This document shows, piece after piece, positions 1 to 7,977 of a stretch of DNA of 64,000 bases. The position numbers and the translations under genes were made by a program. This DNA comes from Mesorhizobium loti. GTDB taxonomy: Bacteria > Pseudomonadota > Alphaproteobacteria > Rhizobiales > Rhizobiaceae. The DNA lies in contig NZ_QGGH01000001.1 in the NCBI RefSeq assembly GCF_003148495.1, positions 248,986 to 312,985 on the forward strand. Reading direction: 5' to 3'. The first letter of the stretch is position 1. Each line of letters begins with the position of its first letter. The notes beneath the pieces are model-generated. The model did not search any database. It had not been told where the DNA came from and saw nothing but the letters and a program-made list of their open reading frames with translations.

Positions 1-1
1 G

Positions 2-127
2 GCCCGTCCGGAGCTTCGCGGTACCGAAGCGACAGTCGTCATCGTCGATGACTTCGCCATCCAGGAAGCCATCAAGGCGGGTCGCTATAGGAAGCTGCCG
101 CCAAAGAAGCGATGGCGCTACCAATGA
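2..127 (+). CDS. Partial hypothetical protein (C-terminal 41 residues), mobile-element gene
   Basis: The window opens inside this reading frame, so only the C-terminus is visible. The end is very basic (several Lys and Arg around a PPKK stretch), but no domain can be named from so little. Its TGA overlaps the ATG of the next gene in an ATGA arrangement, which suggests translational coupling. The following genes overlap in the same way and lead into a phage-type integrase, so I infer this is part of the same integrated element. Confidence 0.5.
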   Translation, partial: ARPELRGTEATVVIVDDFAIQEAIKAGRYRKLPPKKRWRYQ

Positions 128-345
128 GCGCCGCCGCCGTCATCGCCCGCCTCCGCGCCGGCCAGAAACTGCACATGCAGATTGTCGACGGCCGCCGGCA
201 GTGGTGGTTCGACGAGCCGTTCCAGGATGTCCCCGACGCCGTGGTGCAGGCGATCCGAGCGAGCGGTGAGGCCAAGATAGGCGAACTCGGCGACAGCCTT
301 TTCGGGCTGCCGGAGAATTCTCAAACCTGGGAGCGCTCATCGTGA
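124..345 (+). CDS. Hypothetical mobile-element protein, 73 aa
   Basis: Small acidic protein that I do not recognise. The ATG at 124 overlaps the preceding stop codon (ATGA), so I prefer it over the in-frame ATG at 112. The stop overlaps the GTG start of the next gene. It has no signal peptide or membrane segment, so it is probably cytoplasmic. Its place in a run of overlapping small genes ending in a tyrosine recombinase suggests a phage or integrative-element accessory gene. Function unknown. Confidence 0.55.
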   Translation: MSAAAVIARLRAGQKLHMQIVDGRRQWWFDEPFQDVPDAVVQAIRASGEAKIGELGDSLFGLPENSQTWERSS

Positions 346-794
346 CCCCGCAAATCGTGCACCGCTACGCCTGGCCGATCCGTGATGCGATTGAGCACCT
401 CCTCGGCGAAGCCGCCGGCGATTGCGAGGCCTGGCGCATCCGGATCGAGGGCGAGGAGCTCGTCATCGACGTTGTTGCGCCGGCCGCGCGCGAGGTTGTG
501 GCGGCTCCCTCGATCGAGACCCCAGCGGAACCGCAGCCGGAAGAGCCCGCGAAGCCGGAACGCAAAGGCGGCAAACTCGCCCAGACCGCCGGCATCATCT
601 GTGCCGAACGTGGCTTCTGGAAGTTCCTGGCGGAGAAGTATGACGCGAGAATCGAGACTGCCGACGCCGCCGCGGAATGGCTTCGCGCGCAATGTGGTGT
701 CGCCAGCCGCGCCGATCTCGATCATGAGCCCCTGAAGGCGGAAACCTTCCGGGACGTCGAGAAGGCCTATCGTTTCTGGCTTGACGGATACTGA
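342..794 (+). CDS. Hypothetical phage-type protein, 150 aa
   Basis: The start is a GTG at 342 overlapping the preceding stop (GTGA). An N-terminal segment of about 45 residues is joined to a C-terminal segment of about 80 residues by a Pro/Glu/Ala-rich linker near residues 50-75. The C-terminal part (Gly-rich start, a Cys in an ICAERGF stretch, a final YRFWLDGY) resembles proteins I associate with rhizobial prophage replication or recombination modules, but I cannot name a family. No signal peptide or membrane helix. The next gene begins one base after its stop. Confidence 0.6.
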   Translation: MTPQIVHRYAWPIRDAIEHLLGEAAGDCEAWRIRIEGEELVIDVVAPAAREVVAAPSIETPAEPQPEEPAKPERKGGKLAQTAGIICAERGFWKFLAEKYDARIETADAAAEWLRAQCGVASRADLDHEPLKAETFRDVEKAYRFWLDGY

Positions 795-795
795 G

Positions 796-1110
796 ATGTC
801 TCGCCGCGCGATCCCGCCGCCACCATTGAGGCTCGATGATCTCCCGATGTTCGCCAGCGACATCGAGATCGCGGAGGCCATCGTGGGGCGGGACAACGCG
901 GAAAAATGGATGCGGGAACGGTTGCCGGCCCTTGCCAACAAGCCCGGTTTCCCGGCTATTGATGAATTTCACGGCGGACGGCCGGTCAAACACGTCATCC
1001 GGTTCTACGAGAAATGGCTCGGAACGGATGCGTCGAACGCGACGGCACCGCCCGGCAAAGCGGATCCTGGGCAATGGAAGACGAAGAGCAGATCAAAGCA
1101 CCCGGCCTGA
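796..1110 (+). CDS. Small DNA-binding-like protein, possible excisionase/Xis
   Basis: 104-residue protein starting at ATG 796, one base after the upstream stop. Residues about 15-75 (alternating short helices, an AEAIVGRDNAEKW stretch, then a Gly-Gly-Arg-Pro turn) fit a small winged-helix fold of the kind found beside tyrosine integrases. It overlaps the likely integrase start by 37 bp. Position directly upstream of the recombinase and size support a recombination directionality factor, but this is inference: no Xis family match could be confirmed. The basic C-terminal tail (about 25 residues) lies in the overlap region. Confidence 0.5.
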   Translation: MSRRAIPPPPLRLDDLPMFASDIEIAEAIVGRDNAEKWMRERLPALANKPGFPAIDEFHGGRPVKHVIRFYEKWLGTDASNATAPPGKADPGQWKTKSRSKHPA

Positions 1111-2297
1111 AATGGGCGAAGCGCGCCAAGGGGCGGGTTCCAACCTGGGTAGCCGACGAGGACGACGTCAAGAGAGGCTATGTCCCGAAAACGGTGAACC
1201 TTCAGTTCCTCGCCGACCAGCCAGAAATGCTAAGGGCGAAGTGCGATTCCCTTCAAGCCGAGATGGTGCTTTGGCGAACCGGGTATCGAGCCGATCCCTT
1301 GAAATTCGATGGCACCGTCAAATCGCTGCTTTCCATCTATGAGACACATCCTCGAAGCCCATACCACAAGCTGAGGCCGGGCTCGCTGGTGCCCTACAAT
1401 CACTATCTGAGGAGCCTCAAGGGCCACATCGGTACGGTCCGAGTCGACGATATCAGTGGCGTCGACCTCATGGACTGGCATGACGTCTGGTCGGAAAACG
1501 GGCGCTATCTCGCCGCCGCCGCAATGGCACGGGCAGTGCTATTCGCGGCGACGAGCTTCGCCATAATGCTGCGGCTGCCCGGCTGCGCGGAACTGAAGGT
1601 CGTCCTTATGGAGGCCGGCAAGACGATGCCGCAACCGAAGCCCCGGAAACAAGCCGCCACGGCGGCACAGATCACCGCCGCCCGAGCGGCAGCGCACGTC
1701 GCCGGCCGGCCGTCATCGGCGCTTGTCTATGCTCTGTGTTTCGAGACCACGCTACGTCTGTGGGATGTCATCGGACAGTGGTGGCCGATGGATATGGGAG
1801 GCATCTCCGAGGTTCTGGATGCCGGTCGCGAGTTGAAATGGTTTGGCCTCCGCTGGGAAGACATCGATGCCGATCTCGTGCTTCGGTATGTCCCGTCGAA
1901 AACTGCGGATAGCTCCGGGGCCGAGATCTCCTATTCGCTGAAGAAGGCGCCGATGGTGATGGAGGAGCTGAAGCACTGGCCGGTCGATATCAGAACGGGG
2001 CCGATGATCGTCGCTGAGGAGACCTCGCTTCCGTACCGGGCCAAGATCTTTGGGCAGCGGTGGACCGTCGATCGGAAAGCCGCCGGGCTGCCGGCAAAGC
2101 TCTGGGCGCGCGATCTGCGGGCCTCCGGCATCACCGAAGGGCGTGCCTCCGACGCCTCTCTGGCGGATGCGCAGAAGGTCGCCGGCCACTCAAACATCGG
2201 CACAACCGAGAAATATGACCGTGCCGTGCTGGAGGCCGCTGACCGTTTTGCCGACGCCAGAATGCGGCGCCGTGAACAGCAAAAGGGCAGGGAATGA
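1074..2297 (+). CDS. Tyrosine-type site-specific recombinase (phage integrase family)
   Basis: About 407 residues from the ATG at 1074; a longer version from 1014 would run further back into the upstream gene. The N-terminal half would be the arm- and core-binding region. The C-terminal half carries the catalytic signature: a first Arg in ETTLRLWDVIG, a second box ARDLR, a later His in AGHSNIGTT, and the nucleophile Tyr in EKYDR. The usual His of the HxxR box appears to be Arg (RDLR), as in some rhizobial phage integrases; Arg, Arg, His and Tyr remain. It would cut and rejoin att sites to insert or excise the element. The gene sits at the element edge, as integrases usually do, and overlaps the next gene by 4 bp. 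Confidence 0.85.
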   Translation: MEDEEQIKAPGLKWAKRAKGRVPTWVADEDDVKRGYVPKTVNLQFLADQPEMLRAKCDSLQAEMVLWRTGYRADPLKFDGTVKSLLSIYETHPRSPYHKLRPGSLVPYNHYLRSLKGHIGTVRVDDISGVDLMDWHDVWSENGRYLAAAAMARAVLFAATSFAIMLRLPGCAELKVVLMEAGKTMPQPKPRKQAATAAQITAARAAAHVAGRPSSALVYALCFETTLRLWDVIGQWWPMDMGGISEVLDAGRELKWFGLRWEDIDADLVLRYVPSKTADSSGAEISYSLKKAPMVMEELKHWPVDIRTGPMIVAEETSLPYRAKIFGQRWTVDRKAAGLPAKLWARDLRASGITEGRASDASLADAQKVAGHSNIGTTEKYDRAVLEAADRFADARMRRREQQKGRE

Positions 2298-2734
2298 CGA
2301 AGCCAAGACGACCGCACCATGTGTACATTTTGCAAGACGCTGAGTTCTGCAAGATAGGGCACGCGGAAGACCCAATGGGGCGCCTGAAGCAAATGATGGT
2401 TGGAAGCCCTCGCGATCTGCGCCTCGCGCACGTCTTTCGATTTGAGAATCGGGAGACGGCAATCGCGGTCGAAGGTGAAGCTCACCGGCATCTGTCCAGA
2501 TATCGCATTCGCGGAGAGTGGTTCCTCCTGTCACCGGCCGCTGCATCTGATGGCGTCAGGGTAGCTAGTGCAGGCGCAGGGCATTTCAGATTTGAAAGCC
2601 GTGGGAGACTGGATCTGGCGCATGGAAGTATGGCCGCAGCATCCGGATCGCCCGCCATCGACTATGACCTGCGAATTGCACGCCTCCGATTTGCCGAAGA
2701 ACATAGCGGTAACGCTGGCGGTAACGGGCGGTAA
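2294..2734 (+). CDS. GIY-YIG/T5orf172-type nuclease-like protein
   Basis: 146-residue protein whose first 80 residues fit the T5orf172/MUG113 branch of the GIY-YIG superfamily: an N-terminal VYIL strand, then a KIG motif, a conserved Arg in the following helix, and a Glu in the VEGEAHRHL helix with RGEWF after it. In the family the Tyr, Arg and Glu form the nuclease centre; activity here is untested. Such genes are common cargo in phages. The ATG overlaps the recombinase stop (ATGA). The tail after about residue 85 is low in complexity (Ala/Gly/Arg) and may be diverged or frameshifted. Confidence 0.65.
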   Translation: MTKPRRPHHVYILQDAEFCKIGHAEDPMGRLKQMMVGSPRDLRLAHVFRFENRETAIAVEGEAHRHLSRYRIRGEWFLLSPAAASDGVRVASAGAGHFRFESRGRLDLAHGSMAAASGSPAIDYDLRIARLRFAEEHSGNAGGNGR

Positions 2735-2736
2735 CG
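2706..2736 (+). repeat. Three direct copies of GCGGTAACG at the element border
   Basis: GCGGTAACG occurs at 2706-2714, 2718-2726 and 2728-2736, across the end of the T5orf172 gene. The position between the integrase module and the first chromosomal housekeeping gene makes integrase arm sites or an att remnant possible, but no second att copy is in the window, so this is only a suggestion. Confidence 0.4.
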
Positions 2737-2880
2737 GATCGACTTTTGCAAGCCGAATTAAGCTGCAACTTCAAACGCTTAAAAACATCAGTGCTCCGGG
2801 CAATTTTAACCCGCCCTTAAATCGCCGCATCTACTCTTCAACCCGAACGCCATAGGCATCGGGGATATCAAGCACAGCGC

Positions 2881-5157
2881 ATGGCGAACCGCAGAGACAG
2901 TCGCATCGAACCCAGTTTCGAGGGACCGCCGCAGGCGCGATCCTCAGCGGGGCTTTCGGCGAACGAGGAGGATCGCGTCGTGCCGAGCAATCGCAAAGCC
3001 TCCGCCAAACGCAAGCCGGCCAAAGGGAAATCGTCGCGGGTCAAGCGCGACAGGAGCCGGCGCGGCCTGTTCGGGGTCCTCGGCCGGCTGTTCTACTGGT
3101 GCTTCGTGCTCGCCATCTGGGGCGGCATCGCGGTGGCCGGCATCGTCGTCTACTACGGCGCCAAGATGCCAGCGGCGACGACCTGGTCGATCCCCGACCG
3201 CGCGCCCAACATTAAGATCGTCTCGGCCGATGGCCAATTGCTCGCCAATCGCGGCATGAGCGGAGGCGAGGCGGTCGGGCTGCATGAAATGTCGCCCTAT
3301 ATCCCAGAGGCCGTCATCGCCATCGAGGACCGCCGCTTCTATTCGCATTTCGGCATCGACCCGATCGGCCTGTCGCGCGCCATGGTAACCAATGTGCTTG
3401 GCGGACATTTCTCGCAGGGCGGCTCGACGCTGACCCAGCAATTGGCCAAGAACCTGTTCCTGACGCCCGACCGCACACTGGAGCGCAAGGTGCAGGAAGT
3501 GCTGCTGGCACTTTGGCTGGAGCACAAGCACACCAAGGACCAGATCCTCGAAATGTATCTGAACCGGGTCTATTTCGGTTCCGGTGCCTATGGCGTCGAA
3601 GCGGCCTCGCGGCGTTATTTCGGCAAGAGCGCGCGCGACGTCACCTTGTCGGAAGCCGCATTGCTTGCCGGCCTGTTGAAGGCGCCGTCGCGGCTGTCGC
3701 CGGCACGCGATCCGAAGGCTGCCGAGGAACGCTCGCAGTTGGTGCTTGCCGCCATGCGCGACGAGGGCAAGATCAGCGCCAAGGAACTGACCTCGGCGAT
3801 GAGCGCGCCGGCAACGCGTGCGCCGTCCTACTGGACCGGCTCGGAAAACTACGTTGCCGACACCATCATGGAGGAACTGCCCGACCTGATCGGCGACGTG
3901 CGCGGCGATATCGTCATCGACAGCACCGTCGACCTGAATCTGCAGAAGCTCGCCGAACAATCGATCCGCAGGCTGATCGACGACAGCGGCAAGAAGCTCA
4001 ACGTCACCCAGGGCGCCCTGGTGTCGATCGACGATTCCGGCGCAGTGCGCGCCATGGTCGGCGGCTACGACTATTCGACCAGCCAGTTCGACCGCGCCTC
4101 GGAAGCACGCCGCCAGCCGGGCTCGGCGTTCAAGCCGTTCGTCTATATGGCCGCGCTTGAGGCCGGCCGCACACCCGACAGCGTGCGCAACGACGCGCCG
4201 ATCAAGATCGGCAACTGGACGCCCGACAATTATGGCGGCAAGTATTTCGGCAAGGTGACGCTGGCCACCGCATTGGCCAAATCGCTGAATTCGGTCGCGG
4301 CCCAGCTGACCATGGAGGTAGGGCCGAACGCGGTTGTCGAGGCGGCGCACCGCATGGGCATCCAGTCCGACCTGCAGTCCAACACGTCGATCGCGCTCGG
4401 CACCTCGGAAGTGACGCCGCTGGAACTGACATCGGCCTATGTCCCCTTCGCCAATGGCGGCTACAAGCCGGATATCCATTTCATCCGCCGCGTGACGACC
4501 ACGGAAGGCAAGGTGCTCTACGACAGCGGCGGCGGCAGCGCGCCGCGTGTCGTCAAGCCCGAGATCGTCGGCATGATGAACTCGATGATGACGGGTACGG
4601 TCGAGATCGGTACCGCCCGGAAAGCGGCTTTCGCCTGGCCATCGGCCGGCAAAACCGGCACCAGCCAGAATTCGCGCGATGCCTGGTTCGTCGGCTACAC
4701 CGCCAACCTCACCACCGGTGTGTGGTTCGGCAATGATGACGGCAGCCCGATGAAGAAGGTCACCGGCGGCGCGCTGCCGGCGCAGGCCTGGCACGAATTC
4801 ATGGTCGCAGCCCACGAGGGCGTGCCCGTGCGGCCGCTGCCCGGCACCTGGAAATCGACGCCGGCCGACACCATCGTGCCCGACGAGATACCCTCGGCAA
4901 ACAACGCGCCGCCGGCGCCGGTTCCATCCGTGTCCGTCGGCCAGCAGGCGCCGCAGGCGCGGCCGGCCGCGCCGGTCGCCCAAGCGCCAGCACCGGTCCG
5001 CGCGGCCCGTCCTGCCCAGACCGTCGATGCCGATGGTCTTTCCATGCCAGAGGATGACGGGGCCACCGCGTCGATCAAGCACCCGGTGCCGCCAGGCAAC
5101 GTCGGCGGCCCGCGCAAGAAGCGGCAAACCTCGATCCTCGATCTCCTTGGCGGCTAA
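2881..5157 (+). CDS. Penicillin-binding protein 1A family, bifunctional glycosyltransferase/transpeptidase
   Basis: 758-residue class A PBP that polymerises lipid II into glycan strands and cross-links the peptides in the periplasm. A Lys/Arg-rich cytoplasmic N-terminus of about 60 residues precedes a membrane anchor near residues 72-95. The GT51 domain shows the catalytic Glu149 in EDRRFYSHFG, then GGSTLTQQL. The transpeptidase has SxxK with Ser415 and Lys418, an SLN triad motif, and KTGT at 591-594. The C-terminal 90 residues are Pro/Ala-rich and probably disordered. The gene stands alone, followed by a hairpin and a palindromic repeat. Which PBP1 paralogue it is cannot be settled from sequence alone. 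Confidence 0.93.
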   Translation: MANRRDSRIEPSFEGPPQARSSAGLSANEEDRVVPSNRKASAKRKPAKGKSSRVKRDRSRRGLFGVLGRLFYWCFVLAIWGGIAVAGIVVYYGAKMPAATTWSIPDRAPNIKIVSADGQLLANRGMSGGEAVGLHEMSPYIPEAVIAIEDRRFYSHFGIDPIGLSRAMVTNVLGGHFSQGGSTLTQQLAKNLFLTPDRTLERKVQEVLLALWLEHKHTKDQILEMYLNRVYFGSGAYGVEAASRRYFGKSARDVTLSEAALLAGLLKAPSRLSPARDPKAAEERSQLVLAAMRDEGKISAKELTSAMSAPATRAPSYWTGSENYVADTIMEELPDLIGDVRGDIVIDSTVDLNLQKLAEQSIRRLIDDSGKKLNVTQGALVSIDDSGAVRAMVGGYDYSTSQFDRASEARRQPGSAFKPFVYMAALEAGRTPDSVRNDAPIKIGNWTPDNYGGKYFGKVTLATALAKSLNSVAAQLTMEVGPNAVVEAAHRMGIQSDLQSNTSIALGTSEVTPLELTSAYVPFANGGYKPDIHFIRRVTTTEGKVLYDSGGGSAPRVVKPEIVGMMNSMMTGTVEIGTARKAAFAWPSAGKTGTSQNSRDAWFVGYTANLTTGVWFGNDDGSPMKKVTGGALPAQAWHEFMVAAHEGVPVRPLPGTWKSTPADTIVPDEIPSANNAPPAPVPSVSVGQQAPQARPAAPVAQAPAPVRAARPAQTVDADGLSMPEDDGATASIKHPVPPGNVGGPRKKRQTSILDLLGG

Positions 5158-5176
5158 AGCGCGTCGCGCGCTTTAG
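5154..5176 (+). terminator. Hairpin overlapping the PBP stop codon
   Basis: A perfect 10-bp inverted repeat (5154-5163 with 5167-5176, 3-base loop) includes the TAA of the PBP gene and is followed by a T-rich stretch. This fits an intrinsic terminator, although the T tract is interrupted. Confidence 0.55.
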
Positions 5177-5188
5177 CTCTTTGTTTAT

Positions 5189-5236
5189 ATGCATGTCGTT
5201 GCCTCAAAACCGAGGCCACTTTTGAGCGACATGCAT
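5189..5236. repeat. Palindromic intergenic repeat, ATGCATGTCG arms
   Basis: 10-bp perfect arms (5189-5198 and 5227-5236) enclose a core with AAAACCG and CACTTTT. That core recurs, with other arms, at 18335, 36470, 39704, 49082 and 51687. The copy lies just downstream of a gene, as the others do. Confidence 0.7.
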
Positions 5237-5302
5237 TAGCGGCGACTCGCCTCTCGCCACCTCGGCGGCGTTCGGCTACATCTGCCGGCCGGAGACCCTG
5301 AA

Positions 5303-6055
5303 ATGGCTGAACTCGACACCAGAAAGACCATCGTGCTGACCGGCGCCAGCCGCGGCATCGGCCACGCCACGGTCAAGCGTTTTTCGCGCGAGGGCTGGCG
5401 CGTCATCACCTGCTCGCGCCAGGCCTTTGCCGAGGACTGTCCCTGGCCGGCAGGTCCTGAGGACCACATCAAGGTCGATCTCGCCGATCAGGAGGATGTC
5501 GGCATCGCGGTGTCGGAAATCCGCCGCCGGCTGGAAGCGCATGGCGGCCAGCTGCATGCGCTGGTCAACAATGCCGGCATCTCGCCGAAGCTGAAGGACG
5601 GCAACAGCCGCATGGACTCGATCGACACGCCGATGCATGTCTGGCGCGACGTGTTCCAGGTCAATTTCTTCGCGCCGATCATGCTGGCGCGCGGGCTGTT
5701 CAAGGAACTGGCGGCGGCCAAGGGCTCGATCGTCAACGTCACCTCGATCGCCGGCACCCGTGTGCATCCCTTTGCCGGCACCGCCTATGCGACATCGAAG
5801 GCGGCACTCGGCTCGCTGACGCGCGAGATGGCGCATGATTTCGGTCCGCATGGCATTCGCGTCAACGCGATTGCGCCCGGCGAGATCGACACCGCGATCC
5901 TGTCGCCGGGCACGGACAAGATCGTCGAGACGATCCCGTTGAGAAGGCTTGGCACCACGGCGGAAGTCGCCGACATCATCTTCTTCCTGTGCTCGCAACA
6001 GGCGTCCTATGTGACGGGTTCTGAAATCCACATCAATGGCGGCCAGCACGTGTGA
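5303..6055 (+). CDS. SDR family NAD(P)-dependent oxidoreductase
   Basis: 250-residue classical short-chain dehydrogenase. The cofactor-binding TGASRGIG motif is at residues about 12-19, NNAG near residue 90, a catalytic Ser in NVTSIAG and the YATSK Tyr/Lys pair near 155-159. The C-terminal region with YVTGSEIHINGG is typical of the family. It would oxidise or reduce an alcohol/ketone using NAD(P); substrate unknown. The length is standard. It converges with the quinone oxidoreductase gene, with only 26 bp between their ends. Confidence 0.9.
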   Translation: MAELDTRKTIVLTGASRGIGHATVKRFSREGWRVITCSRQAFAEDCPWPAGPEDHIKVDLADQEDVGIAVSEIRRRLEAHGGQLHALVNNAGISPKLKDGNSRMDSIDTPMHVWRDVFQVNFFAPIMLARGLFKELAAAKGSIVNVTSIAGTRVHPFAGTAYATSKAALGSLTREMAHDFGPHGIRVNAIAPGEIDTAILSPGTDKIVETIPLRRLGTTAEVADIIFFLCSQQASYVTGSEIHINGGQHV

Positions 6056-6081
6056 GCGGCCGGCTTCAGGCCGCGGACTGC

Positions 6082-7002
6082 TCATTCGGCCATGGTGAGA
6101 ACAGCCTTGCCGCTGAAGCTGCGCTGCCGCAGCGCGTCCAGGGCTTGGGCGATGTCGGTCCACGGCACGGTCAGGGCCACGCGCGTTTCGAGCCGGCCGG
6201 CGGCGACCAGAGCGAGCAGCGAGGCGATGTCCTCGCCAATGCCTGGACCAGACGTGTAGTAGGCAAAAGTCTGAAGTCTTGCCCCTTCATGATCCGGAAC
6301 GAACTGGCGGAATCCGATGGGCGTGAGTTCGCCACTGCTTGAACCGAACATGACGATGGTCCCGCCAGGTGCGACGCGCTCGATCGCGTGTGCGAGGCTT
6401 TCGCCGCCCACCGACTCCATGATCAGCGAAAACGGTCCCTCGGCCAGTTCGATCGCTTCGACAACCTGCTCGGCTCCAAGGCCGCGGAGGTCCTCGCCGT
6501 GCCGGGAGGCGGCGACCGCGGTCACCGAGGCGCCTTGCTCGCGGGCGATCTGGATCTGGAAACGACCGACCGCACCGCTTGCGCCGGTGATCAGGACCTG
6601 CTGGCCGGTCAGGTCGCCGCCATGGCGCAAAGTCCTCAGCGCCGTCGTGCCGGCGACCGGAAGCGTGGCTGCGGAAACGAAGCTGACGTCATCAGGCAGG
6701 ACCGCGAGACGGTCGGTTGGAACGGCGACCCGTTCAGCCCACCCGGCCTGGTCGACCAGAGCCGCAACCCTTGTGCCCATGGCTGGCCCGGAACCATCGG
6801 CTGCTGCCTGTTCGACAAATCCGACGATGTCCTGGCCCGGTATCCAGCCGCTCTGACGGATGGCGAGCAGCCGCAGTTCGCCGCGGTTCAACGAGGTCGC
6901 GCGGACCGAGACAAGCGCTTCGTTCGAGGCCGGCTGAGGTTCGTCGAGCTCCGCGAGCTTCAGCCCGGTCGCGCTATCGGAAGAGATGACTAGGGCAAGC
7001 AT
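6082..7002 (-). CDS. Zinc-independent MDR/quinone oxidoreductase-like protein
   Basis: 306-residue medium-chain dehydrogenase/reductase. The GroES-like N-terminal half has SLNRGE and GQDIVGFV; the Rossmann half has ITGASGAVGRF around residue 140 and VGGESL. The zinc-ligand cysteines of classical alcohol dehydrogenases are absent, which places it with the quinone oxidoreductase/zeta-crystallin branch that uses NADPH on quinones or enones. It is divergently transcribed from an AraC-type regulator, which probably controls it. Substrate cannot be inferred. Confidence 0.87.
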   Translation of the reverse strand: MLALVISSDSATGLKLAELDEPQPASNEALVSVRATSLNRGELRLLAIRQSGWIPGQDIVGFVEQAAADGSGPAMGTRVAALVDQAGWAERVAVPTDRLAVLPDDVSFVSAATLPVAGTTALRTLRHGGDLTGQQVLITGASGAVGRFQIQIAREQGASVTAVAASRHGEDLRGLGAEQVVEAIELAEGPFSLIMESVGGESLAHAIERVAPGGTIVMFGSSSGELTPIGFRQFVPDHEGARLQTFAYYTSGPGIGEDIASLLALVAAGRLETRVALTVPWTDIAQALDALRQRSFSGKAVLTMAE

Positions 7003-7060
7003 GGTTCACACCTCACTGTTGCGCGTTGGACGCACGGCAGTGGAACCTATCGATTTTTGC

Positions 7061-7084
7061 CTTTGAATAATTTAGAGATCAAAG
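7061..7084. promoter_or_regulatory. Inverted repeat in the MDR/AraC divergent promoter region
   Basis: CTTTGA (7061-7066) and TCAAAG (7079-7084) form a 6-bp inverted repeat spaced by 12 AT-rich bases, between two divergent starts. It may be the operator of the adjacent AraC-type regulator; no experimental consensus is known to me. Confidence 0.35.
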
Positions 7085-7110
7085 AATCTGATCGCTAAAA
7101 ACAGTCAATC

Positions 7111-7920
7111 ATGAGACAACCCCTCCGCTACCCTTGGTTCAATTTCGATGTGGATGACCTTTCCGCGCCGGCGATTGCCGTGCGCGTCGACGTCCCCGAG
7201 ACCAGAGCGGAGGTACCCTCCCATTGGCACCGCAAAGGCCAACTCGTCTTCGCACTCGGAGGTGGCGTCACATGTCGCGTCCCCAGCGGCCTGTGGATGG
7301 TGCCGCCTCATTGCGGGGTGTGGATTCCAAGCGGCATGGAGCACAGCAATGTCGCAACCGCCAATGCCCGTATTTTCTTCGTCTATATCGAGCCGGGAGC
7401 TGCCGATCTGCCGGACAGATGCTGCACGCTCTCGATCTCGCCGCTGCTGCGCGAACTGATCATTGAGCTATCCGATGGTGTGCAGGACGATCAGGCGAGG
7501 GATGAGCTTCTGACCAGAACCCTGCTCACCGAGCTGCCGCGCATGCCTGTCCAGCAACTGCATCTGCCGATCTCATCCGAGCCGCGCTTGCGGCGGATCG
7601 CCGAAGCGTTGGCGCAAGATCCTGCCGACCGCAGCACATTGGCAGAATGGGCCAATCGCGTTGCGCTCAGTGAGAGCAGTCTCGCCCGTCTCGTGGTGAA
7701 GGAGACTGGCTTAAGCTTCGGGCGCTGGCGTCAGCAATTGCACCTGATCGTCGCAATACGAGAGCTGGCCTCCGGCGCCAGCGTGCAGCAGGTTTCGGGC
7801 GATCTCGGTTATGAATCTGTCACGGCCTTCATCACGATGTTCAAGAAGGCGCTGGGGAAGCCTCCCGCAAAATACCTCAGCAGTGTCGTGCTCCATGGCG
7901 GCTCTGCATTCGTCGCGTGA
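7111..7920 (+). CDS. AraC family transcriptional regulator with cupin sensor domain
   Basis: 269 residues. The N-terminal 110 residues form a cupin-like sensor (SHWHRKGQLVFALGG with His/Glu-type metal or ligand positions, then VWIPSGMEHS). The C-terminal 100 residues hold the two helix-turn-helix units of the AraC/XylS fold (RIAEALAQDP through VSGDLGYESVTAFITMFKKALGKPP). The final PPAKYL pattern is typical. It lies head to head with the quinone oxidoreductase-like gene across 108 bp, a layout usual for a local activator. The ligand is unknown. Confidence 0.9.
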   Translation: MRQPLRYPWFNFDVDDLSAPAIAVRVDVPETRAEVPSHWHRKGQLVFALGGGVTCRVPSGLWMVPPHCGVWIPSGMEHSNVATANARIFFVYIEPGAADLPDRCCTLSISPLLRELIIELSDGVQDDQARDELLTRTLLTELPRMPVQQLHLPISSEPRLRRIAEALAQDPADRSTLAEWANRVALSESSLARLVVKETGLSFGRWRQQLHLIVAIRELASGASVQQVSGDLGYESVTAFITMFKKALGKPPAKYLSSVVLHGGSAFVA

Positions 7921-7977
7921 TCAACCCGCCTGCGAGCAGACGATCGACACGGCAACCTGTCGCCAATCACGGTCGGC

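Noticed and set aside
2568..2855. Second frame after the T5orf172 gene (possible frameshift continuation)
   Set aside because: No recognisable domain in either frame, so a frameshift cannot be argued.
2944..5127. 727-residue minus-strand frame opposite the PBP gene
   Set aside because: Composition shadow of a clear class A PBP; no start signal, no domain.
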